Origin: Alphaproteobacteria bacterium
GTDB taxonomy: Bacteria; Pseudomonadota; Alphaproteobacteria; Micropepsales; Micropepsaceae
Reading direction: 5' to 3'
Length of the DNA: 64,000 bases
Assembly: GCA_019247845.1 (NCBI GenBank)
Contig: JAFBAL010000054.1
Location: 62,001 to 126,000 of the forward strand
The position numbers and the translations under genes were made by a program. The notes beneath the pieces are model-generated. The model saw nothing but the letters and a program-made list of their open reading frames with translations, was not told where the DNA came from and searched no databases. Each line of letters begins with the position of its first letter. Position 1 is the stretch's first letter. Below are positions 35,598 through 45,617 of the stretch, piece after piece.

Positions 35598-37004
35598 TCA
35601 GTAGCGGTAGTGATCCGGCTTGAACGGGCCGGCCTCGGGCACCGAGATGTAGTCCGCCTGCTTCTTGCTGAGCTTGGTCAGCTTCACGCCGATCTTGTCG
35701 AGATGCAGGCGCGCGACCTTCTCGTCCAGCGCCTTGGGCAGGGTATAGACCTTCTTCTGGTACTTGCCCTGGTCCTTGAACAGCTCGATCTGCGCCAAGG
35801 TCTGGTTCGTGAACGACGAGCTCATCACGAAGCTCGGATGGCCCATGGCGTTGCCGAGGTTCACCAGGCGCCCTTCGGAGAGAAGGATGAGGCGCTTGCC
35901 GTCGGCGAACTCGATCTCGTCGACCTGCGGCTTGATGTTGTTCCACTTGAGGTTCTTGAGCGCGGCGACCTGGATCTCGCTGTCGAAGTGGCCGATGTTG
36001 CAGACGATGGCGCGGTCCTTCATCGCGCGCATATGCTCGATCGTGATGACATCCACGTTGCCGGTGGCGGTGACGAAGATGTCGGCGCGGGGAGCGGCGT
36101 CCTCCATCGTCACGACCTCGTAGCCTTCCATCGCGGCCTGGAGCGCGCAGATCGGATCGATCTCGCTCACCAGCACGCGGCAGCCGGCCTGGCGCAGCGA
36201 AGCGGCCGAGCCCTTGCCGACGTCGCCGAAGCCCGCGACCATCGCGACCTTGCCGGCCATCATCACGTCGGTGCCGCGGCGGATGCCGTCGACGAGCGAC
36301 TCGCGGCAGCCGTAGAGGTTGTCGAACTTCGACTTGGTGACGCTGTCGTTGACGTTGATCGCGGGGAAGAGGAGCTTGCCCTCCTTCTCCATGATGTAGA
36401 GGCGGTGCACGCCAGTCGTCGTCTCTTCCGACACGCCCTTGATGTTGGCCGCGACCTGGGCGAACCAGCCCTTGGGCTTCTCGGTGAGCAGGCGTTTGAT
36501 CAGCGCGTAGAAGACCTCTTCCTCCTCGTTCTCGGGCTTGTCGAGGAAGGCCGTGTCGCCCTTCTCCGCGCGCAGGCCGTGATGGACGAGCATCGTGGCG
36601 TCGCCGCCGTCGTCCAGGATCATGTTGGGATAGCCGCCGCCGTGCCAGTCGAAGAGCTTGGCGGTGTAGTCCCAATAGTCCTTCAGGCTCTCGCCCTTGA
36701 TCGCGAAGACCGGCGTGCCGCCGGCGGCGATGGCTGCCGCGGCGTGATCCTGCGTCGAATAGATGTTGCACGACACCCAGCGCACGTCGGCGCCCAGGGC
36801 CTTCAAGGTCTCGATCAACACCGCGGTCTGGATCGTCATGTGCAGCGAGCCCGCGATGCGCGCGCCCTTCAGCGGTTGCGACGCGCCGTATTCCTCGCGC
36901 GTGGCCATCAGGCCGGGCATCTCGGTCTCGGCGATGGAGATCTCCTTGCGGCCGAAATCGGCGAGCTTGATGTCGGCAACGGCATAATCGGGGGCGGCGG
37001 CCAT
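35598..37004 (-). CDS. ahcY: S-adenosylhomocysteinase
   Basis: The product is 468 aa. Hydrolyses SAH to homocysteine and adenosine, clearing product inhibition of methyltransferases. Features: NAD-binding [17 protein letters not shown], substrate region [28 protein letters not shown], the lysine region [24 protein letters not shown], and the C-terminal KPDHYRY that reaches the partner subunit. ATG at 37004 ([22 protein letters not shown]) is chosen over a longer start. A candidate promoter and a palindromic operator lie directly upstream. Confidence 0.96.
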   Translation of the reverse strand: MAAAPDYAVADIKLADFGRKEISIAETEMPGLMATREEYGASQPLKGARIAGSLHMTIQTAVLIETLKALGADVRWVSCNIYSTQDHAAAAIAAGGTPVFAIKGESLKDYWDYTAKLFDWHGGGYPNMILDDGGDATMLVHHGLRAEKGDTAFLDKPENEEEEVFYALIKRLLTEKPKGWFAQVAANIKGVSEETTTGVHRLYIMEKEGKLLFPAINVNDSVTKSKFDNLYGCRESLVDGIRRGTDVMMAGKVAMVAGFGDVGKGSAASLRQAGCRVLVSEIDPICALQAAMEGYEVVTMEDAAPRADIFVTATGNVDVITIEHMRAMKDRAIVCNIGHFDSEIQVAALKNLKWNNIKPQVDEIEFADGKRLILLSEGRLVNLGNAMGHPSFVMSSSFTNQTLAQIELFKDQGKYQKKVYTLPKALDEKVARLHLDKIGVKLTKLSKKQADYISVPEAGPFKPDHYRY

Positions 37005-37037
37005 GGGCGGAATCCTTCGATGGAGCAAAGCGCGCGC

Positions 37038-37066
37038 GATATAGCAGGGCCGCGGGAGCGGGGCAA
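37038..37066 (-). promoter_or_regulatory. ahcY: Candidate ahcY promoter
   Basis: On the minus strand, TTGCCC (37066-37061) and an extended -10 TGC-TATATC (hexamer 37043-37038) are spaced by exactly 17 nt, 34 nt before the ahcY ATG. Confidence 0.5.
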
Positions 37067-37070
37067 GGAG

Positions 37071-37092
37071 GATATAAAGAAATCTTTATGTC
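37071..37092. promoter_or_regulatory. Near-perfect palindrome upstream of ahcY (SahR-like operator candidate)
   Basis: Ten-nt arms GATATAAAGA and TCTTTATGTC around AA, one mismatch. It abuts the -35 box of the ahcY promoter. AT-rich palindromes before SAM-cycle genes are bound by the ArsR-type SahR regulator in some proteobacteria; assigning SahR here is inference. Confidence 0.45.
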
Positions 37093-37093
37093 T

Positions 37094-38077
37094 TTATTTG
37101 TTCTGCGCCCGATCGGCCATGTCGGGGTTGAGCCGCTTCATCTCCAGGAACGCGAGCCCGTGACGTAGGCCGTAGCCGCTTACGCGGATGATGTCGTAGC
37201 CAAGCCTCATGGCGATCAGCATGAGGAACGCCGAACCGGCGATGATACGGGGAGCTTCGTCTTCGCTTCCGGACCGCGAATCCACATATCTGCGTGCCCG
37301 GACCGGGTCCTTCTCGTACATCTTCAGTATTTGAGCACGTTCTTGAAATATCCGGTTGAGCTCCAGGCAGGTGTCGTTGACCAGATGCGGCTTGTAGAAA
37401 TCCGCTTCGTTTTCGCGCACTTTCAGCCACGCCAGCTTTGTCGCGACGCTGCCAAGAGCATAAAGGATGTGGTCACTGCCGCCCCTGTGCTTGCGGAGCA
37501 CGTCCTCGTAGCTCGACATCGCGTCTTGAAAGGCACGTAGATAGTTCGCACTCGACGACAGGAACATGTCCACGGCCTTCTGTGCTCCGAAGTCGATGCT
37601 GTCGAGAGTCGGAGCGTCCAGCCCCTGTCCGGACCAGGTGGCGGAAATGAACTCCGTGCTGCCGCCGCCCTGATCGACCACGGTGATGCGGCGCCCCACG
37701 GTCCGCCCGCGCAAGCACATGAAGCCCGCCGCCCAGGACGCGGTCGCCTCCTCGGCCGGGCTCAACACCTTCAAATAGGGCCTCAGGCTCATGCCGCGCT
37801 GCGCGATGCGCCGGCACAAGGCCGTGCCATATACCATCGTCGAGTCGCATTCGAACTTTTCGATCTCATCGCGGTAGGCATCGAGCTGCATGCCGAGCGC
37901 GGCGAGATCCGCATCGCCGATGTTGTCGATATTGATGTTGTGAAGCTGCGAGTCCGTGCGCAGCGCCTTGAAGGAACCGTCGGCGTCGAAGTCGGCGATC
38001 ATCAGCCGAAGGGAGCGGCTTCCCACCTCGGCAACGCCGATCTTCAAGTGCTTCCCCGCCTGCAACCGATTCGGCAT
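37094..38077 (-). CDS. Ppx/GppA-family phosphatase-like protein, partner of the TIR-STAND gene
   Basis: The product is 327 aa from ATG 38077 (MPNRLQAGKHLKIGVAEVGSRS), four nt after the TIR gene stop; an upstream in-frame start at 38155 would overlap that gene by 74 nt. Only the ASKHA N-terminal type core is present. Phosphate-1 loop IGVAEVGSRSLRLMIADF is at 13-30, GTALCRRIAQ at 84-93, catalytic acidic motif VLSPAEEATASWAAGF around E109/E110, and phosphate-2 loop VVDQGGGSTEF at 133-143. Housekeeping Ppx is about 500 aa with extra domains, so this is a short, specialised version. Substrate could be polyphosphate, (p)ppGpp or another nucleotide; not determinable here. Confidence 0.75.
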   Translation of the reverse strand: MPNRLQAGKHLKIGVAEVGSRSLRLMIADFDADGSFKALRTDSQLHNINIDNIGDADLAALGMQLDAYRDEIEKFECDSTMVYGTALCRRIAQRGMSLRPYLKVLSPAEEATASWAAGFMCLRGRTVGRRITVVDQGGGSTEFISATWSGQGLDAPTLDSIDFGAQKAVDMFLSSSANYLRAFQDAMSSYEDVLRKHRGGSDHILYALGSVATKLAWLKVRENEADFYKPHLVNDTCLELNRIFQERAQILKMYEKDPVRARRYVDSRSGSEDEAPRIIAGSAFLMLIAMRLGYDIIRVSGYGLRHGLAFLEMKRLNPDMADRAQNK

Positions 38078-38081
38078 CGCA

Positions 38082-40568
38082 TCACGTTCCGTTGCTTGCC
38101 GCTTGCGGCGGTTTGGGCTCAAGAACGGATTCGACGCGGCCGAATGTCCTTTCAAAGCTGTCGCGGGCCTTGTTGAAGTCTTTGGCCCAAGCCGCTCGAT
38201 GGGGCCGGCGCCTGAGTTCGATCTCGGCCGACTTCAATAGTTGTGCCTTCATCCGTCTATTGTATTCTGTTTCCACAGGCACGACGTCGGCCCATTGGAG
38301 CAGATTTCCGACGTCGAGATGAAGTTCTTTTCCTCGAAATTGCCTGTCGGCATGTGCATAGAGCGCGCCGATGCGTTTCTTCCCTTCCGGCCCAGGCTCA
38401 GATTTGTTACCCCATCTCGCCCTCTCGAAAAGCACATAGGCATGAAGAAGCGCGTTGCAGCGCAGCTCGGTATCGGGCGAGCTCACTGCGACTTGCGCCG
38501 TCAGAACGCGCTCGAAGTTCGAGAACGCAACAATCTTGTCCGTCAAGTTCAATATATCCCCGCCGTTCCCGTACACTTTCGCCAGCTGGCGTGCCGCGCG
38601 CAACACCATGGTCAGGGTCTTGGGGTCCCTGATATGCGCTCCGTCGTCTCCGACGGCACGCTCGCAGAGGCGGCGAACCTCGACGGCCAAGGACTTGTCG
38701 CGCATTCTGAACGACCGTAGCATGCACAGCGTGCCGGCCCACTGCGCGTACAGCCGCTCATCGGCCGCGCGATGGAGAATGTCGATGATACGGCTTCCGA
38801 AATCCGCGATGAGCGCGTCGGCGATGTCCAGCCGGTCTTCATTCTTGACTTCCGGGATAGGGTAGAATTGCATTTTCGTCAGGCGCTGGAAAATGTGCCT
38901 TATGTATTCGACTTCTTGAACGACCCATGCCTGGGTGTTCGCCTCCGCGAATTCGATCGAGCTCCGCATGGTTTCACGAAAGGTGGCGAGAATGAAGTCC
39001 TTGTCCAGCTTGCCCAGGCTGCGCAGGACAATCTGCGCGCGGTAGCCCGAGGTAAGCGCGAAGCCCGGCCAGTCGCCTTTGACCCTGCTTATGCGATGCG
39101 AAAGCCGCGCAATCGCGTTGGCATCGCCCCGGATGCCCTCGTTCGCAAGGGCGGCCGACGTCAGGCGGTGTGGGACGGCCAAGCCGAAAATCTGCGAAGC
39201 CGCTAGGAACGCGATGGCGCGCTGCGCCGCATCAGATTCCTGCTGGATGTCGCTGAACCAGCTTTCGCGGAACTGGGGTGCGGGCGTGGAATTCTTGAGT
39301 ACATATTCTATGAAGCTAGGGACGTCATTTTCATAGTCGCGCTTACGCGGATGCCGCAGAAGCATGTCGGCATAGGTGTCGAATCTTTTGTAGGCGACGA
39401 TCGGCGGAGCCTCGGTCAGGGCATGGAATACCCGCTCTTCTTCCGCGGGTGTTAGCATGAGCTGGACGAGGTTCTCGCTGGCGCTTGCAAGCGTGACCTC
39501 GTCATCGATCGTCGCGGTCACGATCGACACGCTCGCGCCGATCGCATCCGAGAAAGCCTTCGCCTTGCTGTAGAAGCGGAACAGGCAGCCCGCCTCTTCA
39601 TTGTTCGAAATATTGTCGATGACGAACGTTACTTTTCTCGGCATCGCGCCCGCCTTGCGGAACGCGTCGTATAGAGCATCGAGCTCGGTTTGACGGTCGA
39701 GCGGCGGTAGATCGTGTTGGTCGAGGCGCCAGAACGTGACGAGCCCGGGCTCGCGACAAAGCCTCGCCACGATCTGCGCCAGGGCAATGGTCTTGCCTTG
39801 GCCGGGTCTTGCCAGGATGGTGTACGCTGAAAAACCCCCAGGTTGCGCGATGATCGACGCGGCGATGTGATGCGCACTGTCGCGCTTGAACGTCAGCTGC
39901 GCAGCTTCCATCTCGAGCACCGAAAGATTGAGCACTGTGGCGGGCGTAAAGCCGCCATAGAGGATGAACTTCTGCTGTTGTGCGATATCTATGATCGAAG
40001 CCGTGGGAAAGACGTATTCGAAGAGGTTTGGAATTTCGAGGTGGCCGGACCCGGGACGCAAGCGCATGGCGTCGAGCAGGGGCCAGAAGCCGCCGCTTTT
40101 CTGCTGGCGGAAATCGATTTGCTTGCCGTCATATGTTCGCGCTTCGATCGCGTTGCCTGGCCACGGCAGCAAGGCGTTTGCGACTGTCTGCGCGGCAGCT
40201 TGCGGGTCGAGGCCCTTCACGTCGATGTAGCTTATGGGCGCGCTCAGCGGCAGCATCGACGTCTCTGCAAGCATTACCGGGATAAGCTTGCGGCTGGCGC
40301 CAAGAGGATCCTGCCACCACGCCGCATGAATTTCGGCCTGGGAGTAGACGGCGCTCTCCGCGACGTAGTTCGGCGAATAGAGCGCCAGCGTCTGCGTGCT
40401 GTTCGCCAGCGCGGCGCCCATCCACATCGGGATGTTGCCGCCGGGCTTGAGGTCGCGCGGGTGGTAGTAGGTCGTGAACCCCGCGGTGCGCAGCGCGGCG
40501 TCGATCGCTTGGGCATAGGCGAGGTCGGCGCTGTTGAAACTGATGAAGAAATCGCGCCTATCGGTCAT
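38082..40568 (-). CDS. TIR domain - STAND/AAA NTPase protein (candidate immune sensor-effector)
   Basis: The product is 828 aa. An N-terminal TIR domain (residues ~6-135) is recognisable from FFISFNSADLAYAQAIDAALRTAGFTTYYHPRDLKPG, then LALYSPNYVAESAVYSQAEIHAAWW, where E79 sits at the position of the NADase catalytic glutamate. A P-loop NTPase follows: Walker A ARPGQGKT at 253-260, Walker B KVTFVIDNI with D318. The C-terminal ~400 residues are mainly helical with no named repeat, fitting a sensor or oligomerisation region. GAGGTGG precedes the ATG. Base composition is lower in GC than neighbours in places. TIR-STAND proteins are known antiphage effectors; the pairing with a Ppx-like gene is what is unusual. 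Confidence 0.8.
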   Translation of the reverse strand: MTDRRDFFISFNSADLAYAQAIDAALRTAGFTTYYHPRDLKPGGNIPMWMGAALANSTQTLALYSPNYVAESAVYSQAEIHAAWWQDPLGASRKLIPVMLAETSMLPLSAPISYIDVKGLDPQAAAQTVANALLPWPGNAIEARTYDGKQIDFRQQKSGGFWPLLDAMRLRPGSGHLEIPNLFEYVFPTASIIDIAQQQKFILYGGFTPATVLNLSVLEMEAAQLTFKRDSAHHIAASIIAQPGGFSAYTILARPGQGKTIALAQIVARLCREPGLVTFWRLDQHDLPPLDRQTELDALYDAFRKAGAMPRKVTFVIDNISNNEEAGCLFRFYSKAKAFSDAIGASVSIVTATIDDEVTLASASENLVQLMLTPAEEERVFHALTEAPPIVAYKRFDTYADMLLRHPRKRDYENDVPSFIEYVLKNSTPAPQFRESWFSDIQQESDAAQRAIAFLAASQIFGLAVPHRLTSAALANEGIRGDANAIARLSHRISRVKGDWPGFALTSGYRAQIVLRSLGKLDKDFILATFRETMRSSIEFAEANTQAWVVQEVEYIRHIFQRLTKMQFYPIPEVKNEDRLDIADALIADFGSRIIDILHRAADERLYAQWAGTLCMLRSFRMRDKSLAVEVRRLCERAVGDDGAHIRDPKTLTMVLRAARQLAKVYGNGGDILNLTDKIVAFSNFERVLTAQVAVSSPDTELRCNALLHAYVLFERARWGNKSEPGPEGKKRIGALYAHADRQFRGKELHLDVGNLLQWADVVPVETEYNRRMKAQLLKSAEIELRRRPHRAAWAKDFNKARDSFERTFGRVESVLEPKPPQAASNGT

Positions 40569-40646
40569 CTATTCCACCTCGTCCCGCGGTTGAAAGCTGG
40601 CAGAGGCACGCGAAGCAGGCAAGGCCCGAATAGTCGGAAGGTTCCT

Positions 40647-41585
40647 CTACGGCCCCTTCACCCTATATCCCCTGCGTCTGAGCAGGTTCGGCACGCCGCC
40701 CGGGCCCACGAGATGCGCGGCGCCGACGGTGACGAAATAGGTCTTGTCGTCGTTGTCGAGCATGCTTGCGAGCTTTTCGGCCCAGGCCTGGTTGCGGTCG
40801 TCGAGCAGCGCCTTGCGCGCGGCCGGATAGTTCTTGAACGCCTTGCCCATCAGCGCATCGAGCCGGTCGGTCTTGGCGTGCATCCAGGCATCGAGCATCG
40901 GGCCGACGTCGTCGCCCTGGGCTTCCGTCTTCGAGCTCTTCAGCGAAGCCTCGAAGGATTCGAGCTCGACCTTGGGATCGCTCGGCACGATCAGCGCCAT
41001 CTGCTGCTCGATGGTCTCGAGCCCGATCACCGGCTTCTGCGCCGCGCCGCCGTCGCCGTCCTTGAGACTCATCTCGACGCCGGCGGCCGAGCTGTAGTTC
41101 TTCTTCTTCATCTCGGCGATGTCGAACATCAGCGAGGCGAGCCACGGCCGCAAATGGTCGACCGCGGCCGGCGCGATGGAAAGGTTCTCGAGCTCGGCGT
41201 CGAACTCGCCTTTCGCCTCGGGCGAGAGCATGTCGCGCAGGTGCTGGCCCTCGGGCAGCTTGCCGCGCGTCTGGATGTAGGACTGGACTTCGCCCTGCAG
41301 CTTGTCGCCGAAGGCCAGCTCGAAGACCATCACGTCGGACCTGGCCATCGCGGCGTCGATCTCCTTTGTGTGCCAGTCGACGTTGGCGGGCAGCACATGG
41401 ATCGAGCCGAACAGATAGGCGGTACCTTTGCGTCCATGCGCCGTCCACATCGCCGGATGCGCCGGCATCTTGGCGTAGACCACGCCGCCTCCGGTCGTGG
41501 CGTCGTCCGCGAACGCCGGCAGCGCGAGGACGATGACGAGCGCGGCGAGCAGCTTGCGCACCGATGGGAGGAACATCTTCTGCAT
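40647..41585 (-). CDS. TraB/GumN family secreted protein
   Basis: The product is 312 aa. Signal peptide LLAALVIVLALPAFA. The TraB/GumN signature is present: TAYLFGSIHVLP near the N-terminus, VFELAFGD, and YFVTVGAAHLVGPGGVPNLLRRRGYRV at the C-terminus, providing the conserved GxxH motifs and Glu. Some family members (Tiki-like) are metalloproteases; others are uncharacterised. The start overlaps the amidohydrolase stop by one nt (TGATG), so the gene belongs to the amidohydrolase unit. Confidence 0.85.
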   Translation of the reverse strand: MQKMFLPSVRKLLAALVIVLALPAFADDATTGGGVVYAKMPAHPAMWTAHGRKGTAYLFGSIHVLPANVDWHTKEIDAAMARSDVMVFELAFGDKLQGEVQSYIQTRGKLPEGQHLRDMLSPEAKGEFDAELENLSIAPAAVDHLRPWLASLMFDIAEMKKKNYSSAAGVEMSLKDGDGGAAQKPVIGLETIEQQMALIVPSDPKVELESFEASLKSSKTEAQGDDVGPMLDAWMHAKTDRLDALMGKAFKNYPAARKALLDDRNQAWAEKLASMLDNDDKTYFVTVGAAHLVGPGGVPNLLRRRGYRVKGP

Positions 41586-42942
41586 CAACGATAGCCGAGC
41601 GACGGGGCGTGCTTGCCGAGGTCGCGGTAGCGGTCGCGCAGCTCGGTCTGGCGCGAGGTCCTCGGCATCTGCACGCCCTTGATGAACACCGCCGTCGGCG
41701 CGCTGGTGACGTCGAGCGGATCGCCGTCCCAGATCACCACGTCGCCGTCCTTGCCGGGCTCCAGCGTGCCGTAGCCGTCGATGCCCAATGCTTGCGCCGG
41801 GTTCTTCGTGATCGCGGCCAGCGCATGCTCCCAGTTCATGCCGTTGGCGACCGCATTGCCCGCGATCTGCGTGATGGTGCGCGCGTAATGCGAGGCGGCG
41901 CCGAACTGCGGCATGAAGATCACGCTGACGCCAGCCGCGTCGAGCCGCGCCGCGTTCTTCAAGGTCGAGCCGAGCTCGGCGAAGTTCGCGGGCAGGTTCT
42001 TGTTGTTGTCGATGACGACCGGCACATGCGCCGCGGCGAGATCGCCCGCCACGCGCCATGCCTCGGCGCCACCCAGGATGATGAGCTTGATCTTGTTTCC
42101 TTGCGCATATTGCACCACCTGCCGGATGGTCGAGGCGCGCTCGACATGCACCAGCAACGGCTCGCGGCCCTGGATCACCGGGCCCAGCGCGTCGAGATCG
42201 ACGCGGTTGCTGCGCTGGTCGCGGCTGCCGCCGGGACGGTGATAGCCGCCGCGCTGCGCCCAATATTCTCGCGCGTCGTCGAGCGTCTCGCGGAACTTGG
42301 TCCAGAGATCGGGGCGCGAGTTCTTCTGGCCCGTGCCGCCCACCGGCTCGAGCACCGCGAGCACGCCCGCCTGGCGCTTGTCGATCAGGTCGGGTCCGTT
42401 GCCCAGATCGATCACCGCCGAGGTGCCGCAGAACACGTCGCCGCAATCGCCGGGCGTGGTCAGCGAGCGCGTGACGCCGCGGATGCGCGCCACCGGGATC
42501 AGGCTCGACGACGGATTGACCGCGTCGGCGACGTCGAAGGCCGCGCCCTCGAAGGCCGTGTTCGGCGTGGTGTCGTTGCCTTCGCTGACGAGATCGATCT
42601 CCAGGATGCCGAGCTGCGTCCACGACGCCATCAGCCCCGGCGTCACCGGCTTGCCCTTGGCGTCGATGACCTTGGTCTCGGGCGTGACGGGAAGGTTCTG
42701 TCCGACCTGTTCGATCTTGCCGTTCCGGATCAGTACGTCGCCATCGGGCAGCGTGCCGGCCGCGCCGACGGTATAGACGCGCGCGTGCTTGATCAGCGTG
42801 CCGTTGACGTTGCCCGAGACCGGCAATTGCGTTCCGCCGGGCACGCGGATTTCGTAATGCATGCGGGGTTGGCTTGCCGGTTGCGCGATGGCTGCCGTCG
42901 TGGACAGCAGGATGACCGCGAAAATATTCTTCATTGCCCGGT

Positions 42943-42946
<4 letters not shown>
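41585..42946 (-). CDS. Amidohydrolase-family protein lacking the HxH metal motif
   Basis: The product is 453 aa with a signal peptide (FAVILLSTTAAIAQ). The amidohydrolase framework is clear: LIKHARVYTVGAAGTLPDGDVLIRNGKIEQVG at the N-terminus and ALAAITKNPAQALGIDGYGTLEPGKDGDVVIWDGDPLDV at the C-terminus. However the first metal motif, normally PGxIDxHxH, reads VTPGLMASWTQLGILEI, and later sites have VIDNNKNLP where His is expected. It is probably inactive, or a non-catalytic partner of the adjacent amidohydrolase. Start at 42946 overlaps the upstream gene as ATGA. Confidence 0.8.
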
Positions 42947-44376
<1,430 letters not shown>

Positions 44377-44445
44377 CCCATGCCCCTCAGAGAAAGCCGG
44401 CGAAGAGTGGCGCGCGGGCGTCCGGGGTGCAAGCGGGGTGGGACC

Positions 44446-44715
44446 TTAGTCCTCGCCGAACTTGGCCTCGGCCAGCGCCACGATCGCCTTGAGCGCCTCG
44501 ACCGCGTCGGCGCCTTCGGCACAGACCTCGACCTCGGTGCCGAAGCTCGCCTCCAGCATCATCAGTCCCATGATCGAGCGGCCGTCGACGGTCTGCCCGC
44601 CCTTGCTCACGGTGACGTGCGACTGGAACCGCGCCGAGGCTTCTACGATCTTGGCGCTGGCGCGCGCGTGCAGCCCCTTCTTGTTGACGATCCTGACGAC
44701 GGCGCAATGACGCAC
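44446..44715 (-). CDS. ptsH: Phosphocarrier protein HPr
   Basis: The product is 89 aa, read from GTG 44715 four nt after the EIIA stop; a longer frame upstream lies wholly inside EIIA. The active-site His is in IVNKKGLHARASAKIV and the regulatory Ser region is DGRSIMGLMML, the target of HprK. In alphaproteobacteria lacking sugar EIIBC components here, this HPr is mainly regulatory. Confidence 0.93.
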   Translation of the reverse strand: MRHCAVVRIVNKKGLHARASAKIVEASARFQSHVTVSKGGQTVDGRSIMGLMMLEASFGTEVEVCAEGADAVEALKAIVALAEAKFGED

Positions 44716-44719
44716 GGTT

Positions 44720-45118
44720 CTAGTGCCCCAGCTCGATCGAGCCGGCGCGCATGTATTTGCGGCCCGCCTCGATGGCATCCTTCACCGCCTGCTCGAGCGG
44801 CACGCGGCCGCGCACCTCGATCAGCTTGATCAGGCTCGGCAGGTTGACGCCCGCCAGCACCTCGACCTTGCCGCGCTCGAGCAGCGTGAGCGCCAGGTTG
44901 CACGGCGTGCCGCCGAACATGTCGGTGGCGATGACGACGCCCTGGCCCTGGTCGATGGCCTTGGCGGCGGCCGCGATCTCGCGCTGGCGCCGCTCGATGT
45001 CGTCCTCGGGCCCTATGCAGACGGCGCGCAGCGACGTCTGCGGGCCGACCATGTGCTCCATCGCCGAGATGAATTCCTGCGCCAGCCGGCCATGGGTGAC
45101 CAGAACGATGCCGATCAT
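44720..45118 (-). CDS. manX: PTS EIIA component, mannose-family (regulatory)
   Basis: The product is 132 aa from ATG 45118 (MIGIVLVTHGRLAQEF). The phosphorylatable His is in VLVTHGRLA. VVIATDMFGGTPCNLAL is the EIIA-Man signature. It accepts phosphate from HPr; no EIIB/C/D gene is near, so its role is probably signalling. An upstream start at 45148 would overlap hprK and is less likely. Confidence 0.9.
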   Translation of the reverse strand: MIGIVLVTHGRLAQEFISAMEHMVGPQTSLRAVCIGPEDDIERRQREIAAAAKAIDQGQGVVIATDMFGGTPCNLALTLLERGKVEVLAGVNLPSLIKLIEVRGRVPLEQAVKDAIEAGRKYMRAGSIELGH

Positions 45119-45128
45119 GTGGACTGGG

Positions 45129-45617
45129 TCATTTGGATTGGGCCCCATCGCGGAACAGATTGCGCTCGAAGGCGGCGACGGCGAGCGCGATCTTCTCGGG
45201 CGCCGAGCTTTCGAAGGCGGCGAGTCTTAACAGAGGCACGGGCACCGGCAAGTCCCAGGGCGCTTTGTAATGTTCTTCACGCGGCAGCCGCGGAACCTTC
45301 TGGTCGAGCTGCACGGCGAGCGCGACCCGCGCCTTGTGCGCATGCGGCAGCGCCACGATGCCGACGCCGCGCGCCTCGATCAGCCCGCGCAGATTTGCCG
45401 GCGGCTTGGCCACGAGATGCCCGCCTTGCTCGCTCAACTCGGTGCGGTCGTCGCTGACCAGGATGGCGCCGCGCGAGATCAGCCGCAGCGCGAGGTCGGA
45501 CTTGCCCGAGCCGCTCTTGCCGAGCAGCAGCACGCCCGCGTCGCGCGAGGCGCCGAAAGTGCCGCCGGCGTGCGCGAGCACGACGCAGGTCGCGTGGACA
45601 TTGATTGTGTTCGGCAT
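45129..45617 (-). CDS. hprK: HPr kinase/phosphorylase, short alphaproteobacterial form
   Basis: The product is 162 aa, about half the Gram-positive protein, consisting of the C-terminal kinase domain only, as usual in alphaproteobacteria. Begins NVHATCVVL; Walker A is VLLLGKSGSGKSDLALRLI, followed by AILVSDDRTEL. It phosphorylates or dephosphorylates HPr on Ser. Its start overlaps the chvG stop by one nt. Confidence 0.92.
   Translation of the reverse strand: MPNTINVHATCVVLAHAGGTFGASRDAGVLLLGKSGSGKSDLALRLISRGAILVSDDRTELSEQGGHLVAKPPANLRGLIEARGVGIVALPHAHKARVALAVQLDQKVPRLPREEHYKAPWDLPVPVPLLRLAAFESSAPEKIALAVAAFERNLFRDGAQSK

Noticed and set aside
37005-37093. A SAM-II or SAH riboswitch before ahcY
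   Set aside because: The leader after the candidate promoter is only about 30 nt and I see no matching conserved core; the palindrome with promoter fits a protein operator better.
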